Assembly: GCA_907164885.2 (NCBI GenBank)
Contig: OU015490.1
Coordinates: 231,038,891 to 231,102,890 of the forward strand
Length of the DNA stretch: 64,000 nucleotides
Direction: 5' to 3'
Origin: Dolomedes plantarius
Lineage: Eukaryota; Arthropoda; Arachnida; Araneae; Dolomedidae
The notes under the pieces are model-generated. The model did no database searches, was not told the origin of the DNA, and saw nothing but the letters and a program-made list of their open reading frames with translations. Position 1 is the first letter of the stretch. The number at the start of each line of letters is the position of its first letter. Shown here one piece after another: positions 52,216 to 64,000 of this stretch. A program made the position numbers and the translations under genes.

Positions 52216-52623
52216 TCCCGTACACCCTAGTATACATTACAAAACCAGGTAATTGATAGAAATTTGAGACCTCTCGTTAACTACACCATTTACTCCTAAC
52301 AAACCAATTTTAATTCCAGCCTGCGAAGATAGACTCTTCTTCCCTCGCGACAATGAACTTCTAATAAGCTTGGTAAAAATTAATGATTAAAACCTGAAGC
52401 CATGTCTGACGTTCATTAACCTCCTGGACACCTTAGTACACATTACAACACTAAGCAAATGATAAAATTTTGAAACCAATATTTAACTACTCTACCATTT
52501 ACTCCTACCAAACCAAAAGTAATTCCAGCCTGCTAAGAGAGACTCTTCGTCCCTCGCGGCAATGAAATTCTAATATGCTTAGTAAAATAATGATTAACAC
52601 AAGAAGCCCTGTCTAACGTTCAT
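52216..52623. repeat. Tandem duplication of about 204 bp inside the LTR element
   Basis: CCTC(C/T)..ACACC(C/T)TAGTA(T/C)ACATTACAA, CCATTTACTCCTA(A/C)CAAACCA, AATTCCAGCCTGC and CTTC(T/G)TCCCTCGCG(A/G)CAATGAA occur in the same order in both units (about 52216-52420 and 52421-52623), at roughly 85% identity. Confidence 0.85.
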
Positions 52624-52929
52624 TTACATAATCCGAACTGAACAGACAAACGCAAGCATACCTACTAAAATAATATAACCAAAACTTTATTCAAAAACTG
52701 TATGCCCTTCTTAAATAAACAAAAACCGGGCGAATCGAACAGCAGTCGATCCCCAAAAGTCATGCTGACCCGTTCAAAACAGAATATGCACATGAAACAT
52801 TGTAGACAAGAGCACCAAAAAAAATTTAACATTAATCCTACACATAAACAATAAAATTTTCGGACGCCTTAGTATGCCTTACAACAGAAATTAATCAATA
52901 TTAAATTAAGCTAAAACTCCTCAAAAAAC

Positions 52930-53200
52930 TAAACTAGTATTAAATCCAACAAATCCCTGACATAAGAAATTGAACTTATTAGGTACTGAAAGACCACAAC
53001 ATTCAAAATTTCCCAGCCTGTGACATTGAAGTTGAATATTAACCCCAATTTTAATTAAATTTCTAAACAAACCCAACTGGTATTAAGTCCAAACACATAC
53101 CCGACATAAGAAACTGAATTTATTAGGTACTGAAATGACCGCAGCATTCAAATTTCCCAGTCTGTGACATTGAAGTTTGAAACTTAAATCCAATTGTAAC
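52930..53200. repeat. Second duplication, unit about 130 bp, inside the LTR element
   Basis: ACTGGTATTAA(G/A)TCCAA, CCGACATAAGAAACTGAA, TTATTAGGTACTGAAA and TTTCCCAG(C/T)CTGTGACATTG recur in the same order, in two units from about 52930 and 53065. Confidence 0.8.
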
Positions 53201-54067
53201 TAACTTTCGTGTGAAAAAAAAAATCATTAACTATTATATGAAAAATTTTAATGTAATTTTCAATCTGTCCAAGAACCCAACCAATTCTACTTCCCGTCTA
53301 ACCATGAGACCAGCTCTAAATGGCAAGAGGAGAGTAGAAAAAAACTTAGCGCCTGGCAAGACCGGAAAAAAAAACTTGATATGAAGCTCAAAACAAACAA
53401 TAAAATTTATCTGACATGTAGAATTGCAATTAAAAATTTATCAATACTTAGTATGCAAATATACTATGGAAGACATTGTAAAATAACCACAATTTAGCAC
53501 CTCAAATCAAATATTATACTTAAAACCACTAGCATAGCAATAGAAAACGATAAAACAACAAAATACCAATTAAAATATTAGTTTCAAATATCTATCAATG
53601 TTTAAAGATGTTAAAAATATTCAATATTCAATATAAACGCAAAATATATAGGAATGTAAAAATAACTTTCAAATCAAAATGTATCCTTAAATGCACTAAC
53701 AGAACAATACTCTTAAGTAAAACACCCAAAAACCATGTATATCGTTCAATAATTCAAAATGAAAAAAAAAATCAATATTCAAAATAATTGCACAAAATAT
53801 AGGAATGTAAGAAAAATTTCAACTTAAAATCTACATCGTTTAAAATATCAAAAATAATAATAACCATAACCACATAAAAATCATATGAACCAAAAAATCT
53901 GCGCCAAAATAAAATTAAGCCTCCACTATACCAAAATTTAATATGTCATGCCGTCTCACCGAAGGAAAGGATAATGGAAAAAAAATGGCTCATTTGCAAA
54001 CAGTCTTCACGACCTGTACCATCGAAGGAAAAAAAATGGCACAGCGTGGGTAGGTCACAGCGCCATT

Positions 54068-55883
54068 TGTGGCAACGAAGAACTTGTGTTAGGGGTTTAT
54101 TTTAACTTTATCTATTAAAATTACTTATTAATTAATTTTATGATAGGTCTTTACATACTTTAAAATCAATTTACTTCATTAGTAGCCATTTGGCCATTAG
54201 TGGTTAGTACATTTTAAGATAGATGGTAAAGTTGCGTTGTGTGTAGCAATAACCCATAAACATATAATAATTAAAATTTACCCTAGGTTCATTACTGTCT
54301 GCATCAATGTGGTGATTAATGAGCCAAAAGAAAAATGAAATTAAATGTAATAAAATTACCTCTCTATCTTTGGAGAACACCTAAAAAATGAAATTATTTC
54401 ACCTAAAAGAAAAAGTTTCATATCTGCTGAAATAAAAATAAAACCTAAAACTGAAAATCATAAAATTTACTAAAAAGGCAAGGACCGACATGACACCACT
54501 TTACAAACTAACATAACAAATTTATTCCTTCCGATTTCATTCACAATATTACACAAATACCTTAACAAAAAAATGTTATAACACTTGAGGATTCCATATC
54601 TCCTCCCGATAAACTTATAAATATCACAAACATCTTGCTTGCTTACAGTACAATTTATTATTAGTTTAACAGTTATTATCATAGTGGCTGGTGAGAAAAA
54701 AAACCTTCTAAATGAAAAAGTGATGGGAAAAAACAAAAGAAAAAACTATAGAAAAATTCAGTAAACAAAAAAAGGAAATTAAAATCATATTGCCCAAATA
54801 AAATGCTGCAGCACAAAAAAAATCTATTATTTTATAAAATTATGAGAGGAACCCCAGGCCAGCGCCATTTCTATAGCGTCCTGGCCGCCAAAAATCAAGA
54901 TATCGCTCTCCATCGTGGGTTGCGGGTCAGCTCCCAGCCTCTTGCTCGCCTCCCCCTCTCTGTCTACAAATCTCCATTGGACGACCTTCTCACCCCTTTG
55001 TATGGCTACTCGTGGGTGAAAATGAGTGCGTCTTCGCTCCTTGATTTTAACAGGGAAATTCGGACCAACAGAATTTGAGGGGCTTGAATTATAATTTGAT
55101 AGGCAGTATAGTATTTTATTTTCAAACTTTGATCTTGCATCAAATCAGGATTTTTTTTTCTAAACTCTTGGACTAACTCGGCGTTTGGCGATCTCAGGCG
55201 TATCCATGCGCCTACCCCTCATCAAAACGGTCGTTTCGCTTATCTCTTGGCCAGCTGCAAAAAGGGGTTGTTTCTTGAAATGGATACTTCAGTTAATCCC
55301 TTTATCCGGTGTAGTCCTGGGTATGTGCTGTGAAAATACTGTGAAAATGAAGGAGATCTCGTTACATTGCCTACCAGCCCAGCTTACACAAGGGTTTGGG
55401 TTCATAATACAAAATTTACTATTAATTGAAAAAACAAAAATAAAACACTCTAAAATTAATAATTAACTATGTTGAATATATACCAGCCACCGAAAAAAAC
55501 AATAAAAAAATCAATATACCAGTGTACCAGCCACCTCACAATTATTTCAAAATAAGGCTTATTAATTTATCAATATTAACAATAAGGTATAACCCGTGAT
55601 GATCTATTTCAAACTTAATTCTTCTCAATGTCAAAACATTTAGAGAAACTTGCGCACACTTCTCCAAATGCGATGACATTAATCAAATCAATTAATATTT
55701 GATCACCACGAGTTTAAACCCTCAGACCTATTTAGCAGAGGCTTAATAAATTTAATAAAACAAAGCACAATCGTTACTAAAATTTACTTACTTATTTACT
55801 TACTTTACTATTTTAATTATCTGAATACCCGATATTAATATTAACTTTAATCACTTCCAAAACTATTAATTATCATCACAACA
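54068..55883 (+). repeat. Right LTR (1816 bp)
   Basis: Second copy of the long direct repeat. The open frame at 55185-55466 differs from its twin at 50817 by a single residue (Y to H), reflecting the low divergence between the copies. Confidence 0.9.
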
Positions 55884-56002
55884 CCATCATCGTAGAGGGG
55901 GGCTATTGATATTTTATTTTCGCTTTGAGCTCTCTTCCTGGGCCTCACTAATACTTGATTTCGGACGCATGCGTCCCGCGGGCCGCGAACTGGACGCCCT
56001 CG

Positions 56003-57298
56003 ATATAAAGCAATTTGCATTTTTTATAGATCATCTATTAAATTGAAAGTATTCCTTATAATCTATTTTTCTGCATGACATTTATTCAGAAATTCTCTCA
56101 TTTAGGTAATTTAACAGAGGAATCTAGACATAGTTTGTACTGACAATAATTGTCTGCCAGGATTTGGATTCGATTCTGAATCACCGGAACTCGAGGCCGA
56201 TGTTATACTTCCTGAACTATCCTGGGTAAAATCTTCTACAGATGCATTGTACGGTACTTCTTATACGAAGTTTCCAATTTGTACTTTTTTAAAATGACTG
56301 TTAAAAACGTTATAACTGTAGACAACATGTGTTAAAATAATAAAGCACAATAATTTTTCAGCTCATAAGTTTCCTGTAAATAAATAAATAAATATTCTTA
56401 TATTTTCAAGCTCCAAATACATTCTTACGGAACCTTACACTCAATAGCACACTCCACTATTGACAAAATGATTAAAAAACAGAGGTACTCACTATCTCAC
56501 CCATGTAATAGTGTACTCGACTAGTTGCACTGCTCAGTCTAATTCTTCCTGTCTCTACGGTGAACTTAATTCAAGCTCAAAGGCTAAGAACTCAGGATAT
56601 GGTACTAAGGAAGTGGGGCTAAGACAGTTGCATATTGCAGTCCAAGTCGATGCTTTTATTTACTTATTCATTTTTTAATGTGGAGGCACCTGTCGTCAAA
56701 CATTCATTTATACTACGCCGCAGTTTATTGTCCATTTTATTATTCGGGCACCATATAGGCGGACAGAACTACCCCTATGAAGGGACGGCACACAGAGAAA
56801 AAAAAGTCGTTCGGTCACTTCTCCGAGTTCAAATCCACTGCACAGGGGAACTCGCATTTGGTGAGTCCTACAACCCATGTGGGAAAGTGGGTTCTAGAAC
56901 CCAGATCCCAAGCGGGTTGATTTACCCGGCACCAACTCACTAAAATGGATTATACGACTCACTTTAAAGTGTGTCAAAAAACACACACCAACATGAGTAG
57001 ACAAACTCTTCTTTCGAGTTCAATATCTCACTTTATTTTGGGTTATAAAATCCATGACTAATGAGTTTTTTTAAGTAAATGAGTTTATGCTATAGTACTC
57101 GAAATCCCCCCTCCCGCCGTCGTTAAATTAAACGATTTTATGCTAGTAATGCATAATTCATTGTTTTGTATATTTATTATCTTAATTCCCCCCCTTCCCC
57201 CCTATCCTTTCTTGTGAAAAAAAAAAAACCTGCGCTATACACCCATATTTGGAATATAATTGGTATTAAAATTTAAGATTTTTTTCAAAGTCTTATAA

Positions 57299-57336
<38 letters not shown>

Positions 57337-58843
57337 ATAAAATCCTGCAAACTTATATCATAAGTGATGAAAGGATGCCTAAAAGTTATAAAGATATTAA
57401 CTATTTAAAATTTTAATCAAGCATCCATTATTTTTTTGCAAATCTGTTTCATTTACAGGAATAACTGAGAAGAAAAAGAAGCTCCAATTAAAAAAATATG
57501 CTGAGATTTAGTGGGATGCATGTAAAATAAAATTTACAGGAAACTTATGAATGTTATAATGTATAGAAACTTAAAATTTCGTAGGTCAAAAAGTTTTCCT
57601 TAACAACTTTTAGTTTCATTAACCTGAGACGAATATTTTGTCAAGAAAGTTTCAGATCTTATCTTTAACACAAAAAAGATATTCACAAGATAATTTCTTT
57701 TAAACTGAAGCAAAAAATTAATTACACTGATTTTAGTAATATATATTTCTAATTGATAAAGATACCGTGATCTCCACACAACTAATTTAGAAACAATGAC
57801 AATATCTCAAATTGTAACATTTAAGATTTTCAGGAAATATAGATAATTATTTTCTAACACAACTTTTTTTACAGGTATATTCGACCAAATCATCCATTAA
57901 TACTTACATGGTTTGTAAACTTCTTAATTATATGTTAATATACTTACCCAGTTGCTCTAAATAGAACGTCTCCAAGTACATGTTTTGAAAATTTTATAAA
58001 GTACTAATATATTTACTATAAATATACTTTTCTACGTAGAAATTAAATAATTCATGCATAATGCATTCACAATTCCTGCTAAATAAAGTGTGCTCTCAAA
58101 TGCACACTTTAATGACAAAGAATATAAACTCACATTTAAATCCAAAAAACATCCCAGCAAACAAAAATACAAATATAGAGAAATTTTTATTTGCATATAT
58201 ACATATACTTGTATTTAAATAACTAGGCACAATTTTATACAACAAAAAAATATTTTGAAATGAAAATCTTCAAAACCCTTCAGATAGTCTAGTTTTCTTC
58301 ATTTTTCAACTGAAATATAAAATGAAATTCATAAATGTTATGCATTTCAGTGTCAAAGTTGATTTTAATATTCATGTAGTTAAACTTTTGATGTGCTCAC
58401 TAATAGGTTCAATATAAATTGATATTGTTTGGCCCAGTTTTTACTGCAATATTTAAAAAATCAAGACATTAGGATTTTAAACTTTGAAATAGCAGCCAGC
58501 AAGAAATTGTCTTTTGTCATTACCTTTCCATAACAAAATTTTTAACTGCAGTTGCAGTACACAGAACTTATTATCCATGTTGCAGGAAAATTACTGCTAT
58601 ATTTACAGACTAGTACCCTCCACAGATAAATCTTAATGTCTGTATTATTACTATCATTATTTTAAGGATGAATCTCATACAGGCACTACTAATACATTTA
58701 TTTCAAAATATGTATTGTCTAAACTTTAGAATCCTTGATAGTAAAGGTAAACTTATTGTAATACAGGAATTAGAATTAAAAAAAGATGCAAAATACAAGT
58801 ACTTCAGCATATGTTTCAAATGCAGAAAAAAATAATTTTTAAA
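56003..58843. other. Non-coding sequence with a (TA)n tract
   Basis: TA repeats at 57301-57330; C-rich short tracts near 57107 and 57188. A 102-codon open frame at 56635-56943 shows no known domain. The part nearest 58843 would be the 3' untranslated region of the minus-strand gene below. Confidence 0.5.
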
Positions 58844-58938
58844 TTAAAGATCCCCATTGCTACCATTTGAAAATCCTCTTGGGTCAACAGTTATTGGAAT
58901 CTCAGGCAGGACTAATGGAACTGCCTTGATTTTAATAT
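58844..58938 (-). CDS. Candidate terminal exon of an unidentified host gene
   Basis: On the minus strand a good 3' splice site (CTCTCTATTTTCAG) is followed by AT and then 30 codons and TAA: IKIKAVPLVLPEIPITVDPR and GFSNGSNGDL. The exon begins in phase 2 (two bases complete a codon from the previous exon). It is GC-richer than the AT-rich surroundings and has no frame damage. The Pro/Val-rich segment followed by a polar Gly/Asn/Ser tail would suit a cytosolic or luminal C-terminus of a small protein. I cannot name the gene. It is placed with the start exon at 60727-60783 only by strand and distance. Confidence 0.5.
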
Positions 58939-60726
58939 CTGAAAATAGAGAGCAATACTTAAAAAAAATGCAGTGGTGATGAAGAAATTTGCTTAACGGA
59001 TTCTAGACTAAGTGCCTAACTTAACAGGAAAAAATGATTTAATTAATCTTAAAAACTAATTGATATTTAGCAACATTTTATACATGTTCACATCTATTCA
59101 ATACTTATTTTAAAGATAAATTATTTAAAAATTATTTTAAAAAGGATGCTTAAGTGCTTAAGGCATTTATGCATATAAATTTCCTTGGGAAAAGTAAAAA
59201 GTTAAATTTTTAACAAATATTCAATTATGTCTAAAATACAAATGATATAAAATTTACTCTTAACCTGTATTAACATTTTTTTTCAAACAAAAAAGGGACT
59301 TTGTTTAACACATTAATATTCCCAATAGTCAGAAATCCTAATAAACTTATGGCAAGATTTGTATTTTTTGATTCTTTTAAAAATGCAGGACCATGTCTTT
59401 TCAGACCATTAATGAACTCTTCTATATTTCTCCCTACCTTCTTTCAAATACTGCCAAATTAAAATAAATGCAAATAGTATGCCATAGATATCGCCAGATT
59501 ACAATTCATGAACTTTTAACCTCTTTAATAGACATTCATACTAATTGCAACGAATGAATTTTTTTTTTAAAGTATGCTACCAATATATATTTCAACTGAA
59601 ACAAGATGAAATGAATTAACAGAGAACCTCTCATTTTGTGCCAAAAATAAAATTATTATTGCATGACTCAAAAAGTAACCTCTAGAGTTTTATTTTCAAC
59701 ATTTTTAGATCAAATACAGTAAAGTTACCCTTAATTACTTTTGGGATAGTTATGAAAAGCTTATGAAAATTTTAATTATAAATTCTACTTAGGTATAAAA
59801 TAAAACATTTTCATTCTACTCAAAATTTTATTAGCTGAATACAAAAATTGCATGTTTTTTCATATATTACATACTGCTAAATCTCCCATCCCATACTTTT
59901 ATTTTATATATATATATGAAGAATAGATAGACAGATTGAAAGTTAGAAATTACTGAAGATTACATATTAAAACATAAGTGAATAAAAATACCAGCATAAT
60001 AAACAGCTGAATTACACTGTCACCTTCTTTAACAATTGTGTAAGGTCAATAATAAAGTAACAGCCATAGATATTTAAATTAATAACAAACAGAAAAATAA
60101 TCTAAGCTCTATATGCATAAAAAATCATAAAACAATAAGCAAAATAAATATGTAAAATTTGACAGCAGCTATCTGTTTTCATCTAATAAAATAAATATAC
60201 TTCTATATCGGGGATAACATTTCTGTATAACTGATGGTACAATTTTTCATTCATTGATTAAATATGATAAATCCAATAAAATTATTTAAAATAAATAATA
60301 GAGGAGGGAAGATGCTTTTATCTTGAGATTTAACCTCCTATTCAATTAATGAAAAAAATATAAGAATTCAAGAAATAAATGTAAAATACGACTATATGTA
60401 TGTAAGAAGAGAACAAATTTTAACAAGATTGTGAGAATCGAAATGAACATCTAGGATGTACAGTCATTTTAAAATGCCAAAGATAATTACGGAAGGAAAA
60501 CACTTGTAACACTAGATAAACCATTGAACTGGTTGATAGATAAAATCAAACATACCAATTATATATATTTACATACATAGTAAGCATGAAAACTAGTATT
60601 TATTTCTACTGTCACAAGTCTCAAATAACAGTTAAATTGAAAAAAATATATACCAGATAAGTTTAGACTCATTGACATAGATGAAGTTTCATTAGTAAAA
60701 GTTTTAAATAGCAAAATTGTGTTCAC
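58939..60726 (-). other. Probable intron(s) of the minus-strand gene
   Basis: AT-rich, with no convincing exon seen. Exon 1 ends in phase 0 and the last exon needs one preceding base of a codon. If the two exons belong together, at least one short exon of length 3n+1 should lie here. Confidence 0.35.
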
Positions 60727-60783
60727 CTTAGAAACCAAGTAAAGAGCTGAGATGGCCAGTTGAAGCGAAGCGTACGTCGGCAT
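60727..60783 (-). CDS. Candidate first coding exon, signal-anchor-like N-terminus
   Basis: On the minus strand ATG at 60781-60783 sits in a good initiation context (ACCAAGATG). It encodes MPTYASLQLAISALYLVSK, then a donor AAG|GTGAAC. The peptide is mostly hydrophobic and could be the start of a signal peptide or membrane anchor. The sequence to the right (60784-60900) is GC-richer than the background and free of repeats, as a 5' UTR and promoter would be. The protein family is not recognised. Reading through the donor gives a 74-codon frame, but the downstream part is AT-rich and unlikely to be coding. Confidence 0.5.
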
Positions 60784-60990
60784 CTTGGTAATCTTTGTCC
60801 TGAAATTCTGAACTCACATACTCAAATATGCTGGCACACTACGAAGCTCGAAGCTGTTTGTGTTCGTGCCATACACATGTGAATCTTTTGATCTTTTGTC
60901 AAAGCCAATAGAGGAATAGTCAAAGCCAAAGTTTGTCAAAGCCAATAGAGGAGTATACTATACGGTTGAACTCCTGCTTCATTCGAGACA
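60784..60990 (-). promoter_or_regulatory. Probable 5' UTR/promoter of the minus-strand gene
   Basis: It contains a duplicated phrase GTCAAAGCCAATAGAGGA(A/G)TA at about 60898-60957; CCAAT occurs on the plus strand within each. No TATA box in an obvious position. Confidence 0.3.
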
Positions 60991-63900
60991 AAGTATGAAA
61001 GTGACATTTGTTGAAAATGTGTGAAAATATACATATGAATTATTTAATTCAGTAGTGGAATTGAGGGAAAAGACGCACGGTGAAAAATAAAATAAGACGA
61101 TAGCAGCAGAAGAAAGGGAAACCCGCGTATGTCTATTTTTATAGATAGCAAATAAAGATAAGACAGATCATTCATTAACCAAAAGCAAAATATTGATGAA
61201 TATAACACAGCTTTTCAAATAGCGCAATCCTGGTGGTTTACATAATCAAAAATATTTGAGTTACGCTTGAACTCTAAGAAAGTTTAGCTGTCAAAAATGT
61301 CGATTGCTTCATACTTTACCTACCTTCGATATTCTTTAACGCGAGAGTTCAGGACATGGTTGTTTTATTGCCCTACTGAAGATAAATTACAACAGATAAT
61401 GTTTAAAATATTATTAACACTATATTTCTAACGTACTTTAAAGATTTACCTAAGCAACATATTTTTTTAAAAATATTTTATTTCATTCCAATGATACAAC
61501 AAATTAAAAAGATTTTAATTAGTAAAGATACAAAACAGAACATCACTGTGGCAGATTGTCTCTCGTTGAAAATTTTTCCCATTCTCTTTTCATAGAAGTG
61601 TCATTCAGTACTTATAACTTTTAAAACTACCTTCAGTACAGATAATTAGTGCTTGAATAACTATTATCTTATCACGCGCGTTAAATTTTGAAGACAAAAG
61701 AAAGAATCAAGTATGAATTACAAATGATTGCGCAAGTTTTTGATCCGTTTTGATGTCTTGGCGAATAAATGCCTGAATTTTTCCTTTCTTTAACCAGTGC
61801 TCTATATATTGGGTAATTCAACACTAAAAATGAAGTAAGAGTAAAACTAAAAACAGTACTTTAAATCTGAATTATTTCTTATGGGTGTAAAAGCCGATGT
61901 CAAGTCTTTAAACAGTGCATAATGTCAACATTTCGTTGAAAACTTTTATCTTTAAAAGCCTTTTTAGTTTTCCTTTCTTTTCCTTCCAAGTATTATTTGG
62001 TCAATTACTCATCACGCTTTTACAACACCTTTTACTTGAATCATAAAGCTTGATGTACATAAGGATAAAAAATTCAGCTAGACATAAAATCTTTCGATGG
62101 TGGCAAGATTTTAGCGTTTACTCTAGATTTCCTAAAAAGGGCCTGTTTTAACCTATACTTTGGGTGTCCTCTTCAGTCAATCACGTACATTTGAAGCTTT
62201 GAGATACAGCCAAATGCTCAATATTTCTATATCTGTTTTGTTTTCAAATCGATCCGAGAAATATTGTTCAATAATTATTTGATCTACTTTGAAATTCCGA
62301 TATAATTTGTAGATCAATGATACTTAATCGGTGCATGAAAAAATACTAAATACGTTCCACGGGATTTTTTTCAGTTATTCTTTCACTTAATAAAAAAAAT
62401 TATCTGATTATAAAGTTGTAACAACAAATACAAAAGAAAATGAAAAGAAATCAGCATCGTTGATTGCCTTATAAATTCATGCATCCAGCTTTTAAAAGTA
62501 AGAAAAAATGCACAATAAACTTTAACTCTATCAAAAAACCTAAATAATACCGAAAAAAATTGTCTTTAAAATTTAATTAATGAAAGAAAGATTCATCAAG
62601 GGAAAAAAATAAATTTTGTAATTTTTTAAGTTTTTTTTTTTTACTAAACTTTTGTAATATCTTTCTCCGTAAAAGTTTCACGCCGATTTATTATGTGTCA
62701 AATAAATGCACTAAATTTCAATTGAAAAGAAATTACAAGGTCCTGTATGTCTGCAACAGCTGCTATTAATTACGCTTATTAGGAGAACATAAAAGAATAA
62801 TTAGCACTCTTTTCAGAGAGTTGATTTTTCTTCCGGTCTCTCCAAATTCTCGGGATTTAGATGGGAAAAAAATTAATCTATTTGATCTTCAATAAATAGT
62901 TAACCTCATTTGCAGGCCCAGTAGTATAAAACTAAACGAACTTATCTGCTTTTATTCTATAAAAGAACCTACAATAAATGCCTGATGTAAAGAATAACCT
63001 AGACAGCATGGTTTATTATGTCTAAAATTAACCCTTATGAAATAATTAAATTCAGGTTAAATTTATAGTCATTTTTCCCTATTAATAAATACTCCTGTGC
63101 TATAAATATTCAAAAGGGTACAAATATTCCCGTGTATATTTTATCCACCACGTGTCTCCCATTTGTTTTAAGCTTTCGTTTATTCTTCAATTGCTGTATT
63201 TTTCTTAGTAAAATTACAATTTTGAAGGGGGCATTAACAATAAAATATATGATTCAATTTTATGCTACTGATTTTAATGCTATGAACAATTAAAATAATT
63301 AACAACATTTTAAAATACTGTATATGATTAGAAAGGGGTGCAAATATTTTTCATTAAATATATTTTTCATAAATATTCATAGTGGTGCAAGCGCTCACAT
63401 GTATATTGTATCAGACACATGTGTCTTTTCTTTCAGCACTATGAACATAAAATGCAAAATATTATTCTTTAAGTAACACCAGTTTCTAAACTTTAAAAAA
63501 AATATTAATCGACAAGCAAATTCATCCTTTGCTAACAACGTAGTTAATTAGCTTCGCGGTGATCAGTGCATCCCTTTCTGGGGCTATTAACACAGAAATG
63601 CTGATACAAGAGTCTCTTTTGTGGTAGCTGAAATCCCTGATGACATGCCCATCTGACGCGTCATCAGAAATATCCTAGACTGTTATCTATTTTTCACCTT
63701 GCAGTTCGTACTGGATGATTGATGGCAGGGCTGGCGCCAAAGATTCATGGTGAGCTATGTGTTCAATTTATATAGACTGCATTCATTTTCTCATGCCTTT
63801 CGACGACATCTATTCTCTCAAAGCGTTTCATAAGATATATGGATTTGACAAGATATCCATTCCGGTGATATTTTATATGGTATGAGTTTATATAATGCAA

Positions 63901-64000
63901 TTGTGATTCATGCTTGAAACTGGAAGTACAATAAAACTGCCTTTAATTTGAAATTAATTAAAATTCTAATAAGTTTTTATAGTTCTCCCTCTGCAATTCA
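60991..64000. other. Non-coding AT-rich sequence
   Basis: No open frame, transposase or repeat with recognisable termini was seen on either strand. GC-richer patches occur near 63540-63730, without coding structure. Confidence 0.55.

Larger units (their letters stand above)
51515..54067 (+). other. Internal region of the LTR element, non-coding
   Basis: 2.55 kb, A-rich on the plus strand, with no open frame of note. It holds two sets of internal duplications (52216-52623 and 52930-53200). No primer-binding site was identified with confidence; TTTGGCACAA at about 51543 is a weak candidate. Confidence 0.7.
49693..55883 (+). mobile_element. Non-autonomous LTR retroelement (LARD-like), about 6.2 kb
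   Basis: Two direct repeats of 1822 and 1816 bp, about 97% identical, flank 2553 bp of unrelated sequence. Each repeat can be bounded as TG...CA (TGTGGCAACG ... TCACAACA). CCAT occurs just outside both ends (49689-49692 and 55884-55887), as a 4-bp target duplication would. CCAT also precedes the 3' repeat, so the left boundary may be a few bases off. No gag or pol domain is present. Orientation is unproven; a purine run (GAAGGAAAAAAAATGG near 54022) before the right repeat favours plus. Confidence 0.75.
47660..56002. mobile_element. Possible hAT element remnant enclosing later insertions
   Basis: The left end TAGGGGTGTCCAG (47660-47672) and the right end CTGGACGCCCTCG (55990-56002) are 13-bp imperfect inverted repeats close to the hAT terminus CAGGGGTGTCCA. 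The 8 bp outside them (TTCTAAAG and ATATAAAG) agree at 6 of 8 positions, as an aged 8-bp target duplication might. The right end also has the GC-rich CGGGCCGCG block usual near hAT termini. No hAT transposase was recognised inside. The ends could also be two unrelated fragments. Confidence 0.4.

Noticed and set aside
60171..60260. Possible middle exon of the minus-strand gene
   Set aside because: A short open stretch has a weak donor but no acceptable acceptor near its start.

Overview
This window is AT-rich eukaryotic DNA built mostly of decayed transposable elements, long (TA)n arrays and non-coding sequence. The mix of elements suggests an arthropod: piggyBac, Tc1/mariner, Tigger/pogo, hAT, Helitron-like, Ty3/gypsy, Penelope-like and LINE elements. 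From memory, one endonuclease fragment at 10.2 kb and the non-LTR RNase H fragment resemble proteins common in spider genomes, so a chelicerate (spider) is my best guess. I could not search a database. No operons, CRISPR arrays, rRNA or tRNA genes were seen.

Layout. 2.4-8.6 kb: two piggyBac-family elements bounded by TTAA. The second is split by a 958-bp TA-flanked Tigger/pogo-like MITE. 10.2-12.7 kb: fragments of a LINE endonuclease, a Tc1 transposase, a Helitron-like repeat, a large (TA)n array and a mariner transposase. 12.7-14.5 kb: a Penelope-like retroelement with a 337-codon open reverse transcriptase. 15-21 kb: mostly empty, with a 4-copy satellite. 22.5-26.7 kb: a minus-strand Ty3/gypsy relic (gag, protease, RT, RNase H, integrase), followed by a 5 x 121-bp tandem array. 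28-29.4 kb: Helitron-like copies. 29.5-30.4 kb: a mariner with its centre deleted. 31.5-33.5 kb: a second Penelope-like copy whose 5' part is inverted. 33.7-35.7 kb: a second (TA)-associated repeat and a Tigger transposase relic. 36.2-36.8 kb: a 313-bp tandem duplication. 37.9-38.6 kb: a non-LTR retrotransposon fragment. 39.4-40.4 kb: a short Helitron with good termini. 47.7-56.0 kb: possible hAT ends enclosing a piggyBac relic and a 6.2-kb non-coding LTR element with 1.82-kb LTRs.

The host gene evidence is thin. A minus-strand start exon (60727-60783, good initiation context and splice donor) and a terminal exon (58844-58938, good splice acceptor) may belong to one small unidentified gene. 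A possible internal exon lies at 40678-40863 on the plus strand.

The most interesting observations are: (1) a multi-copy Penelope-like family with unusual RT motifs (IPMGGGCSSALAD, YVDD) and a conserved 3' end; (2) its second copy, arranged as a twin-priming inversion; (3) perfect GGTCAnnnTGACC palindromes at both ends of both piggyBac elements; (4) a non-autonomous LTR element with very long LTRs and no coding capacity; and (5) several nested insertions that give a relative timeline.
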